From positions 62,001 to 126,000 of the forward strand of contig NZ_JADEYC010000009.1 of NCBI RefSeq assembly GCF_015209505.1: a DNA stretch of 64,000 nt, read 5' to 3'. A model generated the notes under the pieces. The model worked only from the letters and a program-made list of their open reading frames with translations. It was not told the origin of the DNA and searched no databases. Below are positions 1 through 8,015 of the stretch, one piece after another. The stretch's first letter is position 1. Every line of letters begins with the position of its first letter. A program made the translations under genes and the position numbers. This DNA comes from Saccharopolyspora montiporae (lineage in GTDB: Bacteria; Actinomycetota; Actinomycetes; Mycobacteriales; Pseudonocardiaceae).

Positions 1-1
1 C

Positions 2-535
2 ACCGCCCGGCGCGCCGGCACCACCAAACCCGCCGTCTACCGCCGGTGGGCCAGCCGCCAGCAGCTCGTGCTCGCCGTGCTCGCCCGGCAGCTCGGCGAG
101 GTCAGCGCCCCGGACACCGACTGCACGCTGTGCGACATCAGCGAATGCATCAACCTCTACGTGCAGGCGTTCGAGCGGATGCCGCCGGACGTGCTCGGCC
201 CGCTGCTCGCCGACTGCACCGGGTCACCCCGGCTGCGCGACGAGTTCATGTCGACGCTGTTCGACCCTCCCCGCGCGGCGGTCGAGGGCACGCTCGACCG
301 CGCACTCGCGCGCGGCGACCTGCGCACCGATCTCGACCGCCCGCTCACCCTGGACCTGCTCGGCTCGCTCGTGCACTACCGAGCGCTGTTCGGGCACGCC
401 TCCACCAGCGAGCAGGAGGTCGAATCCGCGGTGGAGACCCTGCTGCGTGGCATCGCCACCGACTACCCGAGCCTCCTCGCGCACGCCCGAGCGCAGGACA
501 GCGCCTCGCGGGCGCACCCGTTGCACACCGACTGA
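2..535 (+). CDS. TetR/AcrR family transcriptional regulator, 5'-truncated by the window edge
   Basis: The reading frame is open from the first full codon, so the true start lies outside the window. The visible N-terminus (ARRAGTTKPAVYRRWASR) is the recognition-helix end of a TetR helix-turn-helix. The remaining 150 or so residues form the all-helical ligand-binding and dimerisation domain, with a TetR_C-like stretch around LTLDLLGSLVHYRALFG. Such proteins are usually homodimeric repressors that leave DNA on binding a small molecule. Its target cannot be read because its upstream partner is missing. The next gene is convergent, so no operon partner is visible. Confidence 0.85.
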   Translation, partial: TARRAGTTKPAVYRRWASRQQLVLAVLARQLGEVSAPDTDCTLCDISECINLYVQAFERMPPDVLGPLLADCTGSPRLRDEFMSTLFDPPRAAVEGTLDRALARGDLRTDLDRPLTLDLLGSLVHYRALFGHASTSEQEVESAVETLLRGIATDYPSLLAHARAQDSASRAHPLHTD

Positions 536-587
536 TCCGACCGACTACGCGTCCGTGCGCTGGGGGGCGTGCCGATCCCCGGCACGG

Positions 588-1070
588 TCAACTCGGCGAA
601 GCCGGGGTGAAGGCGATGGCGTGCACCGCGGCAGCGACTTCGGGCCAGCGCGGGTCGGTCGGCTCGGCGGGAAAACCGAGCAGCGGCGCGAGCCGCTTCC
701 ACGCATGCGGGTGAGCGTGCTGGTAAGCGAGCAGGATCCGCTGCGTCTCGGCCGCACCGAGGAACCGGTGCGCGGGCTGCGGCCACCTTTTCGCACCGAC
801 GCGCACCTCGATCGCCGGCGCCGCGCGGAGATTGCGATACCAGTCCGGATCGCCACCCCAAGCCGCGATCACGACGACCTCGGGGCCATCCGGGTCGTAG
901 TGCACCGTCTCCACGACGACCTCGCGGCGTGCGCCGGTACGGCGCCCCCGGTGGGCGAGGTAGAGCAGCCGATGCCCGGCCAGGAAGCCGAGGCGAGCAC
1001 GATAGAGCCAGATCGGCGCGCGCAGCAGCAACCGCAGCAGCCCGCGCGGCTTGTGGTCGGTCAGTGCCAC
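588..1070 (-). CDS. nitroreductase/quinone reductase family protein, deazaflavin (F420)-dependent type
   Basis: This 160-residue protein matches the DUF385/Ddn-like split-barrel family, whose members use F420H2 or a related flavin to reduce quinones and nitro compounds. The family pattern is visible as GRRTGARREVVVETVHYDPDGPE, here seen as GRRTGARREVVVETV near residues 42-56. It is followed by VVIAAWGGDPDWYRNL and the P-x-IEVRVG strand. The GTG start at 1070 is chosen because GGAGGAATCA lies just upstream. It is monocistronic and convergent with the truncated TetR gene. Substrate and cofactor are inferred from the family only. Confidence 0.8.
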   Translation of the reverse strand: MALTDHKPRGLLRLLLRAPIWLYRARLGFLAGHRLLYLAHRGRRTGARREVVVETVHYDPDGPEVVVIAAWGGDPDWYRNLRAAPAIEVRVGAKRWPQPAHRFLGAAETQRILLAYQHAHPHAWKRLAPLLGFPAEPTDPRWPEVAAAVHAIAFTPASPS

Positions 1071-1460
1071 TGATTCCTCCCGCCGCGGCTTTCCACCGAA
1101 CGCGCCACGCAGTCATCGTGCCGGCGCGGGATCTCGATCTAGCCGACCAACCACCCACTCGCCAGTCCGCGAGCAGGTCGGGAAACACAAAAACGGCGCG
1201 GAGCCGCACAGCAAGCGACTACCGCACCGCGGGGGCCAACGGGGACAACCCCCGTATGGACATCGACACCCGGGTAGGATAACCAGCGGCCATCGACCAC
1301 GAGGCATTGCGTGGAGGTTGGGGGAGCTTACTCGAACACCACCGGAGGGCTGGTCCGTGGGCAGGCCGGGAACACTCCGAACTCGGGAAGCCAACGGAAC
1401 GCCACCACCGCACCGTGGGGGTCCGCGGGGGCTCGGCCCCCGCGGTCAACACGCGAAACC
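1071..1460. other. non-coding stretch between the reductase gene and the tRNA-Ala terminator
   Basis: About 390 bases carry no gene I can support. Open frames here have no ribosome binding site and no recognisable product, and several run into the antisense of the tRNA. The part nearest 1070 must hold the promoter of the reductase gene, but I see no clear -35/-10 pair. Confidence 0.5.
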
Positions 1461-1491
1461 GAAAAAGACGAGCGCTCTCCGCGAGCGCTCG
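1461..1491 (-). terminator. intrinsic terminator after tRNA-Ala
   Basis: An 8-bp perfect stem (cgagcgct at 1469-1476 with agcgctcg at 1484-1491) has a 7-base loop. Read on the minus strand it is followed by TCTTTTTC, a classic T-tract. It lies 12 bases beyond the 3' end of the tRNA gene. Confidence 0.85.
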
Positions 1492-1503
1492 CCTCCTATT
1501 CGG

Positions 1504-1576
1504 TGGAGCTGAGGGGAATCGAACCCCTGACCTTCTCGATGCGAACGAGACGCGCTACCAACTGCGCTACAGCCCC
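1504..1576 (-). tRNA. tRNA-Ala (anticodon CGC)
   Basis: The minus strand folds into a 73-nt cloverleaf. The acceptor stem is GGGGCTG/CAGCTCC with discriminator A, the D arm is GCGC-AGTTGGTA-GCGC, and the anticodon stem is TCTCG/CGAGA around loop TTCGCAT. The T arm is AGGGG-TTCGATT-CCCCT. Loop position 34-36 reads CGC, which decodes GCG alanine codons. No CCA is encoded. Confidence 0.96.
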
Positions 1577-1650
1577 TCGGTGAGTGCTGACGAAAGCCTA
1601 GCAAGGCACTCGATCGGCTTTCACAGCACCCCCCTCCCGCGGCGGGACGG

Positions 1651-2457
1651 TCATTCGCCGACGGCCTTGCGGTACGGCTGCCAGGTGCGTTCGTCCAGCT
1701 CATCGAACATCGGGTCTTCGTCGTCGATGTCCACCGGCACCGCCCGGCCGACCGCTGCCGGGCGCTCGGCCCGCTGCGGCACCCGCCGGTCCGCCTCCTG
1801 GGGCCCGGCGAACTCACCGTCCCGGTCGTCCTCGTACTCGTAGCCGTCCTCGTCGTATTCGGCGTACTCGTAGCGGTCCTGCTCGGGCGCATCCGCGAAG
1901 TCCTCCCGCTCGCCGTTCATCCGGGCGAGCCTGCGGTTGCGGACCTCTTCCTCGATGCGCACCTGCCTGCGCAGGTAGGTCAGGTAGCCGACCAGCACCA
2001 GGTCGGCGAGCGCGTGCAGCCACCACAGCGGGCTCCACGCCACCGCCGCCAGCACCGCGGTGACGACCGCGGCCAGCAGGATGGACAGCACGATGCGCTG
2101 CCGCCGGGCGTACTTGGCGCGCGCGGCCAGCGCCGCCGCCTCGGGGTCGAACCCGCCGCGCCCCGGCCGGTAGCGGCGCCCGGCGCGCACGTCGTCGCCG
2201 TTGACCGGCCGCCACCCCCCGTCCTGGTCGTACTCCTCGACGGCGTCGTCCCGGTCGGTGTCCGGCATCCCGTCCTCCACCTGGTCGATGGGCCCGGCAC
2301 CCCGCCCCGGGTGCCGGTCGGTCCCTCGGCGGACCACCCGCGCTGCCAGCGCGGAGTCCTCGGTCCTGGAAACCTCTTGACGGCGACGGGCGAACATCGG
2401 CACCAGCACGACCAGCCACGCCACCGCCAGTGCGGCGAAGAGCAACGAACTCGGCAT
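1651..2457 (-). CDS. glpR: divisome membrane protein SepX/GlpR (gephyrin-like protein receptor)
   Basis: This 268-residue protein has an N-terminal membrane helix (about residues 4-23) and a second hydrophobic hairpin (about 121-161). A long charged linker lies between them, and an acidic, tyrosine-rich cytoplasmic tail surrounds residues 185-210. That layout matches the actinobacterial SepX/GlpR family. Family knowledge: in Corynebacterium GlpR is the membrane receptor of the MoeA-like protein Glp, which binds SepF at the division site, and Streptomyces SepX stabilises the divisome. The gene lies in one direction with rimJ-like and glp, the same order as Rv0996-Rv0994. The ATG at 2457 has a GGGGGGAGG site nine bases upstream. 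The family assignment is confident; function in this organism is inferred. Confidence 0.88.
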   Translation of the reverse strand: MPSSLLFAALAVAWLVVLVPMFARRRQEVSRTEDSALAARVVRRGTDRHPGRGAGPIDQVEDGMPDTDRDDAVEEYDQDGGWRPVNGDDVRAGRRYRPGRGGFDPEAAALAARAKYARRQRIVLSILLAAVVTAVLAAVAWSPLWWLHALADLVLVGYLTYLRRQVRIEEEVRNRRLARMNGEREDFADAPEQDRYEYAEYDEDGYEYEDDRDGEFAGPQEADRRVPQRAERPAAVGRAVPVDIDDEDPMFDELDERTWQPYRKAVGE

Positions 2458-2603
2458 GCCTCGCCACCTCCCCCCTGGCTACTGGCAGCACGGATACGTT
2501 CCGCTCACGTCACGTTAGCCACATCCACCACTCCTGTCTCGGAGCCACGCCGTGCCGATTCGGTTGTGCACGAGTGCCCATGATCACACTTTCGCAGCAG
2601 CGA

Positions 2604-3266
2604 TCAGGACCATTCGGCCAAACCGGCCCGGACCAGCGCCGCGGCGGCACCGCCCGGGAGCTCCTCGGCGGTGAGCGCGTAGACGTAGTGGTCCCGCCAG
2701 GCCCCGGCGACATCCAGGTAGCGCTCGAACAACCCCTCGCGGCGGAATCCCGTCTTCTCCAGCACGCGGATGCTGGCCGCGTTCTCCGGCCGCACCGTGG
2801 CCTCCAGCCGGTGCAGCCCGGCCGGGCCGAAGCCGTGGTCCTGGGCGAGGGCCACCGCGGCGGTCGCCACCCCGCCCCCGGCCCGGTCGGCGGCGACCCA
2901 GTACCCGATCCACCCGGAGCGCAGCGCGCCGCGGACGATGTTGCCCACCGTCAGCTGACCGGCGAACTCGCCGTCGACGGTGATCGTGAACGGCAGTGCC
3001 TGACCGCGCCGGGCCATCCCGCGCAGCGCCGCCCACTGCGCCGGCCAAGCGCCCGGGGTGTTGCGCTCGTTCCAACCGCCGACCGCCGACGGTTCCCACT
3101 GCTGCAGGTAGGCGCGATCGCGCAGCCGCGTGCTCGACCAGGCACGGGCGTCGCGCAGCCGCGGCGGGCGCAGCGCCACCCGGCCTCCCGCGGTGCGCAG
3201 CGGACCGGGACGCCCCGGCCAGCCCGGATGGCGGGCGGTATGCGGATCCGCGCGGTCGGCAGGCAT
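2604..3266 (-). CDS. GNAT family N-acetyltransferase, RimJ/RimL type
   Basis: This 220-residue protein carries the RimJ/RimL-type GNAT fold. It shows LRPPRLRDARAW at the start of the domain, a GIGYWV-like strand (IGYWVAADRAGGGVATAAVAL, the acetyl-CoA pyrophosphate loop near residues 115-135), and LEATVRPENAASIRVLEKTGF, the classic C-terminal GNAT signature. Members transfer acetyl from acetyl-CoA to an amine such as a protein N-terminus. It sits between glp and glpR, six bases beyond the glp stop, so it is probably co-transcribed. The same position is held by rimJ (Rv0995) in mycobacteria. Its substrate is unknown. A link to the divisome proteins is suggested only by conserved neighbourhood. 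Confidence 0.85.
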   Translation of the reverse strand: MPADRADPHTARHPGWPGRPGPLRTAGGRVALRPPRLRDARAWSSTRLRDRAYLQQWEPSAVGGWNERNTPGAWPAQWAALRGMARRGQALPFTITVDGEFAGQLTVGNIVRGALRSGWIGYWVAADRAGGGVATAAVALAQDHGFGPAGLHRLEATVRPENAASIRVLEKTGFRREGLFERYLDVAGAWRDHYVYALTAEELPGGAAAALVRAGLAEWS

Positions 3267-3272
3267 CGCCGG

Positions 3273-4496
3273 TCAGGCGCGCTGGGACAGGAACCGCACC
3301 TGGACCTGCTCCCCCGCGGCCACCTCCGTCGTGTCCTCGCCGACGACCAGCAGGCAGTTCGCTTCGGCCAGCGAGGCCAGCAGGTGCGACCCCGAGGTGC
3401 CCAGCGGCTGGACCAGGTACGAACCGCTGTCCGGATCGCGCAGCAGCTGGCCGCGCAGGAAACCGCGGCGGCCCTCCCGGGACGACACCGGGGAGACCAG
3501 TTCCGCGTCGACCGTGCGGCGGTGCGGATTGCCTTTGCCCAGCGCCGCCCGGATCAGCGGCCGCACCAGCGCCTCGAACACGACCAGCGAGCTGACCGGG
3601 TTGCCCGGCAGCGCGAACGTCGGGATCTCGTCCGGGCCGAGCCTGCCGAAGCCCTGCACCGATCCGGGATGCATCCGCACCCGGGTCACGTCCAGCTCAC
3701 CGAGGTCGGCGAGTCCACCGGCGATCCGCTCCCCCGCCGCACCACCGACGCCGCCGGCGATCACCACGATCTCGGACAGCAGCAGCCGGCCCTCGACGAC
3801 CTCGCGCAGCCGGGCGGGATCGCCGCCGACCACGCCGACTCGGGTGACCTCGGCACCGGCGTCCCGGGCGGCGGCGGCCAGCGCATAGGAGTTCACGTCG
3901 TAGACCTGGCCCTGACCCGGGGTGCGGTCCACATCGACCAGCTCGTCGCCCACCGAGATCACCGAGATGCGCGGGCGCGGGTGCACCAGGACCTTGTCCC
4001 GGCCGACCGCGGCCAGCAGGCCCACCTGGGCCGAACCGATCGGAGCTCCGCGACGCACCGCGACGTCACCGGTCTGCACGTCCTCGCCGGTGCGGCGGAC
4101 GAACGCCGCGGACGGCACCGGCCGGTGCACGGTCACCTTGGCCGGGTGCTGGTCGGTGTAGTCCAGCGGCACCACGGCGTCGGCCAGCGTGGGCAGCGGC
4201 GCGCCGGTGGCCACCCGCACGGTCTGGCCGGGCTGCAGCCTGCGCGGCTGCCGCGAGGCGACCCCGATCTCGCCGACGATCGGCAGGATCGTCGACTCGT
4301 CCACCGCGGTCTGCACATCCACGCTGCGCACCGCGTATCCGTCCACGGCCGCCTGGTCGAACCCGGGCAGCGCCTGTTCGGCGACGACCTCCTCGGCGCA
4401 CAGCAAGCCCTGCGCCTCGGATATCGCGACGCGGACCGGCGCGGGGCGCACGGCGGCCGTGAGCACGCGCGCGAGTTGCTCGTCCACTGACCTCAT
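3273..4496 (-). CDS. glp: gephyrin-like molybdotransferase Glp (MoeA family), divisome partner of GlpR
   Basis: This 407-residue MoeA-fold protein shows PGFDQAAVDGYAV at about residues 44-56, the TGAPLP hinge, the molybdopterin-binding core around VISVGDELVD, the GGVGG segment, and LPGNPVSSLVVFE. Where molybdotransferases have MKPGKP it reads MHPGSVQGFG, as is usual in the Glp subgroup. Family knowledge: Glp has been recruited to cell division, where it binds SepF and the receptor GlpR, and its catalytic status is unclear. The start at MRSVDEQL (4496) is chosen over an upstream ATG because GGAGGG lies at the right distance and the longer form would overlap galU. An ordinary MoeA role in molybdenum cofactor synthesis cannot be excluded. 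Confidence 0.87.
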   Translation of the reverse strand: MRSVDEQLARVLTAAVRPAPVRVAISEAQGLLCAEEVVAEQALPGFDQAAVDGYAVRSVDVQTAVDESTILPIVGEIGVASRQPRRLQPGQTVRVATGAPLPTLADAVVPLDYTDQHPAKVTVHRPVPSAAFVRRTGEDVQTGDVAVRRGAPIGSAQVGLLAAVGRDKVLVHPRPRISVISVGDELVDVDRTPGQGQVYDVNSYALAAAARDAGAEVTRVGVVGGDPARLREVVEGRLLLSEIVVIAGGVGGAAGERIAGGLADLGELDVTRVRMHPGSVQGFGRLGPDEIPTFALPGNPVSSLVVFEALVRPLIRAALGKGNPHRRTVDAELVSPVSSREGRRGFLRGQLLRDPDSGSYLVQPLGTSGSHLLASLAEANCLLVVGEDTTEVAAGEQVQVRFLSQRA

Positions 4497-4542
4497 GGGT
4501 GTCGCCCTCCCCGCGGGCCGGGCCGCACGCACCGGCGCGGCC

Positions 4543-5445
4543 TCAGCTCCTGCCAATCCGCTCCACGAGCCAGTCCCGCAGGTCCGGCCCGATCTCGGAA
4601 TCCTTCAGCGCGAAGTCCACCGCAGCTTTCAGGAATCCGCCAGGATTTCCCAAGTCGTGTCGCACACCGCTGTGCACGACCACGTGCACCGGGTGATCTT
4701 CGGAGATCAGCAACGCTACGGCATCCGTCAGCTGCAGCTCGCCTCCGGCACCCGGATCGATCCGCCGCAACGCGTCGAACACGGCGCGGTCGAGCAGGTA
4801 GCGGCCCGCGGCGGCCAGCCGGGACGGCGCCCGGTCCGGAGCGGGCTTCTCCACCATGCCGCGCACCCGCTTGACGTCGTTCTCGTCGGTGTCGTCGACG
4901 TCGAAGATCCCGTAGGAGGACACGCTGTCGGCGGGCACGTCGAACGCGCACAGCACACTGCCGCCGAACCTGCGACGGGTCTCGGCCATCCGGCCGAGCA
5001 CCCCGTGCGGCAGCACCAGGTCATCGGGCAGCAGCACGGCGACCGCGTCATCGGTGGGGGCGAGGTTGGGTTCGGCGCAGCCGACGGCATGGCCGAGGCC
5101 CAGCGCGCGCTCCTGCAGCGCGATCTCGGCGTTGATCAGGTCCGGGCCGCGCCGGACCTTGTCCAGCAGCCGGTCCTTGCCGCGCTCGGCCAGCGTGCTC
5201 TCCAGTTCGGGCTGGTGCTGGAAGTACTCGGCCACCGACCGCTTGTCCGGCGACGTCACCACGACCAGCCGCTCGGCACCGGCCTCGGCGGCCTCCTCGG
5301 CGACCAGTTCGATGCCCGGAGTGTCGACCACCGGGAGCAACTCCTTGGGCACCGCCTTGGTCGTCGGCAGGAACCTGGTCCCCAGGCCGGCGGCAGGCAC
5401 GATTGCGGTGCGGAACGCTGGCGACGTGCTCGTCGGGCTGCTCAT
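4543..5445 (-). CDS. galU: UTP-glucose-1-phosphate uridylyltransferase
   Basis: This 300-residue nucleotidyltransferase makes UDP-glucose from UTP and glucose-1-phosphate for polysaccharide, trehalose and galactose metabolism. It carries the nucleotide-binding signature AIVPAAGLGTRFLPTTKAVP at about residues 13-32, then PKELLPVVDTPGIE and a VLLPDDLV metal-binding motif. The length is normal for bacterial GalU. The open frame extends far upstream on the same strand, but that part has no homology and covers the neighbouring cyclo-ligase gene. The ATG at 5445 before SSPTSTS is therefore the start. It is divergent from the cyclo-ligase gene with about 36 bases between starts, so promoters must overlap. 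The order matches Rv0993-Rv0992c. Confidence 0.93.
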   Translation of the reverse strand: MSSPTSTSPAFRTAIVPAAGLGTRFLPTTKAVPKELLPVVDTPGIELVAEEAAEAGAERLVVVTSPDKRSVAEYFQHQPELESTLAERGKDRLLDKVRRGPDLINAEIALQERALGLGHAVGCAEPNLAPTDDAVAVLLPDDLVLPHGVLGRMAETRRRFGGSVLCAFDVPADSVSSYGIFDVDDTDENDVKRVRGMVEKPAPDRAPSRLAAAGRYLLDRAVFDALRRIDPGAGGELQLTDAVALLISEDHPVHVVVHSGVRHDLGNPGGFLKAAVDFALKDSEIGPDLRDWLVERIGRS

Positions 5446-5481
5446 GCGCGCGAGCCTATCGGGGAACCCTAGGGTGAACCC

Positions 5482-6087
5482 GTGAGCACTTCCGAACCGA
5501 TTCGCACGACCAAGGACGGCTGGCGGCGTGAACTGCTGGGACAGCGCCGCGCGCTGAGCACGACCACCCTGTCGACCGAAGCGGCGGCGCTGCTGCGCGG
5601 TGTCCGGGACCTCGTCGAGCAGCGCGGGACCGGCACGGTCGCGGCCTACGTCCCGGTCGGACCGGAGCCGGGATCCGCGCAGCTGCCGCAGGTGCTGCAC
5701 GAGGCGGGCTGCGCGGTGCTGCTGCCGGTCGTGGACGGCAGGCAGCCGCTGGACTGGGCCCGCTACACCGGGCCCGAATCGCTGCGCGAGGCCCGGATGG
5801 GGCTGCTCGAACCGGCCGGTGAGCGGCTCGGGCAGCACGCGATCGGCACCGCGGACCTGGTGCTGGTGCCCGCGCTGGGCGTGGACCGGCGGGGCGTGCG
5901 GCTGGGGCGCGGCGCGGGCTACTACGACCGCTCGCTGCCCAGCGCGGCCGCCGGGGTCGAGCTGGTGGCCGTGGTGCGCGACGCCGAGTTCGTCGAGGAG
6001 CTGCCCGGCGAGGAGCACGACGTGCGGATGACCGCGGTGCTGACCCCGCAGGCCGGGTTCGCACCGCTGCCCGCCGCTGCGCGGTGA
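5482..6087 (+). CDS. 5-formyltetrahydrofolate cyclo-ligase
   Basis: This 201-residue cytosolic enzyme converts 5-formyltetrahydrofolate to 5,10-methenyltetrahydrofolate with ATP, recycling folate. The diagnostic motif GVRLGRGAGYYDRSL lies at about residues 136-150. The early WRRELLGQRRAL matches the K/R-rich N-terminal helix of the family, and the LVLVPALGVDRRG strand precedes the motif. The start is GTG at 5482. It is the likely first gene of a rightward unit with fmdB, which starts 120 bases after the stop, though a separate promoter is possible there. Confidence 0.93.
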   Translation: MSTSEPIRTTKDGWRRELLGQRRALSTTTLSTEAAALLRGVRDLVEQRGTGTVAAYVPVGPEPGSAQLPQVLHEAGCAVLLPVVDGRQPLDWARYTGPESLREARMGLLEPAGERLGQHAIGTADLVLVPALGVDRRGVRLGRGAGYYDRSLPSAAAGVELVAVVRDAEFVEELPGEEHDVRMTAVLTPQAGFAPLPAAAR

Positions 6088-6206
6088 CCACCGGCCACCG
6101 CGCTGTGACGTAGGAGTGTTTGCACCGGACACCTGTTGTCCCGCATCATTGATTTGGCACTCGTGTAGTTCGAGTGCCAAGTACGAGACGTCGGAGGTTC
6201 ACGGCC

Positions 6207-6572
6207 GTGCCCACTTACCAGTACGCCTGCACCGAGTGCGATCACCGATTCGAGACGGTGCAGTCGTTCAGCGAGGACTCGCTGACCGAGTGCCCCGAGT
6301 GCACCGGCCGCCTCCGCAAGCTGTTCAACGCCGTGGGCATCGTGTTCAAGGGCAGCGGTTTCTACCGCACCGACAACCGCTCCGGCAGCTCCACGAGCAG
6401 CTCCGGCGGCTCGTCCTCGTCCGGGTCCGAGTCCTCCGGATCGTCCGGTTCCGAGTCCGGCTCCTCGTCGCCCTCGTCCGACTCCTCCTCGTCGAGCACC
6501 GCGGGCTCGTCGAGCTCCGCGTCCTCGTCCGGCTCGTCGAGCACCTCGACGACCGCTGCCGCCGCTTCCTGA
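6207..6572 (+). CDS. FmdB/Ruc family zinc-ribbon protein with a long serine-rich tail
   Basis: This 121-residue protein has the FmdB zinc ribbon in the first 50 residues: YACTECDHRF, then CPECTGRLRKLF and VFKGSGFYRTD. Two CxxC pairs would hold zinc. The mycobacterial orthologue at the same place (Rv0991c, Ruc) is described as a redox-switched chaperone that acts once its cysteines are oxidised, and the same role is inferred here. From about residue 54 onward the protein is almost only Ser, Gly and Glu, predicted disordered. The start is GTG at 6207, ten bases after CGGAGG. A strong terminator follows at 6590. Confidence 0.88.
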   Translation: MPTYQYACTECDHRFETVQSFSEDSLTECPECTGRLRKLFNAVGIVFKGSGFYRTDNRSGSSTSSSGGSSSSGSESSGSSGSESGSSSPSSDSSSSSTAGSSSSASSSGSSSTSTTAAAAS

Positions 6573-6589
6573 GCCGCCCTCTCCCCTGA

Positions 6590-6618
6590 CCCGCCGGTCA
6601 GCACGACCGGCGGGTTTT
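6590..6618 (+). terminator. intrinsic terminator after the FmdB gene
   Basis: A perfect 10-bp stem (cccgccggtc with gaccggcggg) has a 5-base loop and is followed at once by TTTT. It ends the cyclo-ligase/fmdB unit before mscL. Confidence 0.9.
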
Positions 6619-6747
6619 CGCATGTCCCGAGCCGGTGCCACCCGCACGAACGCTCACCCGCGTCCTCGCTCCGGATCCTCGCCGTTACGCTCCGTTGCGG
6701 GCCACCGGGCGGTGGCGGACGGTGACACCGAGAGAGGCGGAGAAGAC

Positions 6748-7215
6748 GTGCTCAAGGGCTTCAAGGACTTCCTGATGCGCGGCAACGTGATCGACCTGGC
6801 GGTCGCCGTCGTGGTCGGGAGCGCGTTCACGGCACTGGTCACGACGTTCACCAGCAGCATCATCGAGCCGTTCATCGCGGCCACCGGCGGCAGCGAGGTG
6901 ACCGGACTGGCCATCACGCTGCAGGACGGCAACCTGCGCTCGGTCATCGACTTCGCCGCGGTGATCAACGCGGTGATCACCTTCCTGCTCACCGCCGGTG
7001 TCGTCTACTTCCTGTTCGTCGCGCCGATGCAGAAGCTGCAGAACATGCGCAAGACGACCGAGGAAGCCGAGCCCACCGACGTGGAGCTGCTGCAGGAGAT
7101 CCGCGATCTGCTGCGCAAGCAGCAGGGGCTCGACGAGGCCACGACCGCGGACGCGGCGAGTGTCACCGTGGAGGCGGAGGCCACCGACCGGGTCGGCAAC
7201 GGCCAGCAGAACTAG
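6748..7215 (+). CDS. mscL: large-conductance mechanosensitive channel
   Basis: This 155-residue MscL has the canonical start VLKGFKDFLMRGNVIDLAVA, the TM1 pore helix (about residues 14-45), a periplasmic loop, and TM2 near residues 68-95 (INAVITFLLTAGVVYFLFV). The cytoplasmic helix carries the usual EEVELLQEIRDLLR-type motif as VELLQEIRDLLRKQ. It is a homopentameric safety valve that opens on membrane tension during osmotic downshock. The GTG start at 6748 fits the family N-terminus and follows a GGCGGAGAAGAC sequence. The acidic C-terminal tail of 30 residues is longer than in E. coli, as is common in actinobacteria. Confidence 0.95.
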   Translation: MLKGFKDFLMRGNVIDLAVAVVVGSAFTALVTTFTSSIIEPFIAATGGSEVTGLAITLQDGNLRSVIDFAAVINAVITFLLTAGVVYFLFVAPMQKLQNMRKTTEEAEPTDVELLQEIRDLLRKQQGLDEATTADAASVTVEAEATDRVGNGQQN

Positions 7216-7239
7216 CGGGACCGTTCCGGCGCGGTGTCG

Positions 7240-7416
7240 TCAGGAACCGTGGTGCGGCGGGGTGTTCTCCCGGTACCAGCGGCCGGGATCGGCGGGACGC
7301 TCATGCTCGGGCGCGTCGTCGGAGGTGTTCTCCGGCAGCACGTCGCCGAACACCTCGGCGAGCCTGCGCCGCCTGCGCAGCCGCTCCTGCTCGTCCCGCA
7401 CGTCCTCATCGCTCAC
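7240..7416 (-). CDS. small hypothetical protein, charged
   Basis: A 58-residue reading frame starts at GTG 7416 with GGAGG close upstream. The product opens with a highly charged helix (RDEQERLRRRRRLAEVFG) followed by a proline-rich, probably disordered tail ending in RWYRENTPPHHGS. I do not recognise a domain. It is convergent with mscL, and its stop lies 24 bases from the mscL stop. Small proteins of this look occur beside mscL in related genomes as far as I recall, but no function is known. Confidence 0.55.
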   Translation of the reverse strand: MSDEDVRDEQERLRRRRRLAEVFGDVLPENTSDDAPEHERPADPGRWYRENTPPHHGS

Positions 7417-7577
7417 CCCTCCATCCTCGCGCGCCGCACCGCACTGCGGTGGCGCAGGACCGGCGGAGCGGACGAATCGCCTGGTCAGCACGCTCGTGAA
7501 TTCGGTTACAGTTGATGGTGGTGGGGTTGGCGTGCAACCCCCGCGGTTTGGCGGACGCGAGCCACTGGAGGGCAACG

Positions 7578-7877
7578 ATGAGTTTCCTGGACAAGGCCAA
7601 GGATCTGGCCAACCAGGCCAAGGGCAAGGCCGAAGAATTGGCGGACAAGCACGGCCCCACCGCGGCCAAGGGTGTCGACGCCGCGAAGTCGCAGCTGGAC
7701 AAGGCGACCGGTGGCAAGTACCACGACAAGATCGAGGGCGTGAACAGCAAGGTGCAGGACGCGCTCAACCGCGATCAGCAGAACGGCGAACCGGGCCGCG
7801 ACGGCGACAAGGGCGGACCCGAGGACAAGGACCGCAACGACGGCGGATCCGACGGCACGGGGCCGAAGTCGTCCTGA
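7578..7877 (+). CDS. MT0933/Rv0909-like antitoxin family protein, no toxin beside it
   Basis: This 99-residue protein begins MSFLDKAKDLANQAKGKAEE and continues with a long amphipathic, lysine- and alanine-rich helix to about residue 65 (KSQLDKATGGKYHDKIEGVNSKV). A low-complexity acidic and glycine tail follows. The helical part is the MT0933_antitox family (PF14013), typified by Rv0909, which pairs with the Rv0910 toxin. No Rv0910-like (START/SRPBCC) gene is adjacent: neighbours are mscL's small antisense gene and moaB. The ATG at 7578 follows CTGGAGGG. It may be an orphan antitoxin or a stress-response protein; the family is also CsbD-like in appearance. Confidence 0.75.
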   Translation: MSFLDKAKDLANQAKGKAEELADKHGPTAAKGVDAAKSQLDKATGGKYHDKIEGVNSKVQDALNRDQQNGEPGRDGDKGGPEDKDRNDGGSDGTGPKSS

Positions 7878-7959
7878 TCCGGCCGGATCAGCAGCGCCCG
7901 GACCGGGCCAAACCGCGGCAGCGACGGCGCCGACCGCCGCGCACCCGGTTCTGACAGCG

Positions 7960-7999
7960 AGAACGCCGGTGGCATCCGCGTGGATGCCACCGGCGTTCT
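7960..7999. terminator. long hairpin between convergent genes
   Basis: An 18-bp perfect inverted repeat (7960-7977 with 7982-7999) has a four-base loop. It lies between the stop codons of the antitoxin-like gene and moaB, which point at each other. There is no clear T-tract, but the position suggests a bidirectional terminator. Confidence 0.75.
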
Positions 8000-8015
8000 G
8001 CTGAACAGCGACCCG

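Noticed and set aside
1311..1583. Plus-strand frame ending VELRGIEPLTFSMRTRRATN
   Set aside because: It is the antisense translation of tRNA-Ala, a well-known artefact in databases; no ribosome binding site or homology supports a gene.
4543..6180. 545-residue minus-strand frame that extends galU at its N-terminus
   Set aside because: The extra 245 residues are a shadow of the cyclo-ligase gene on the other strand. GalU homology starts at 5445.
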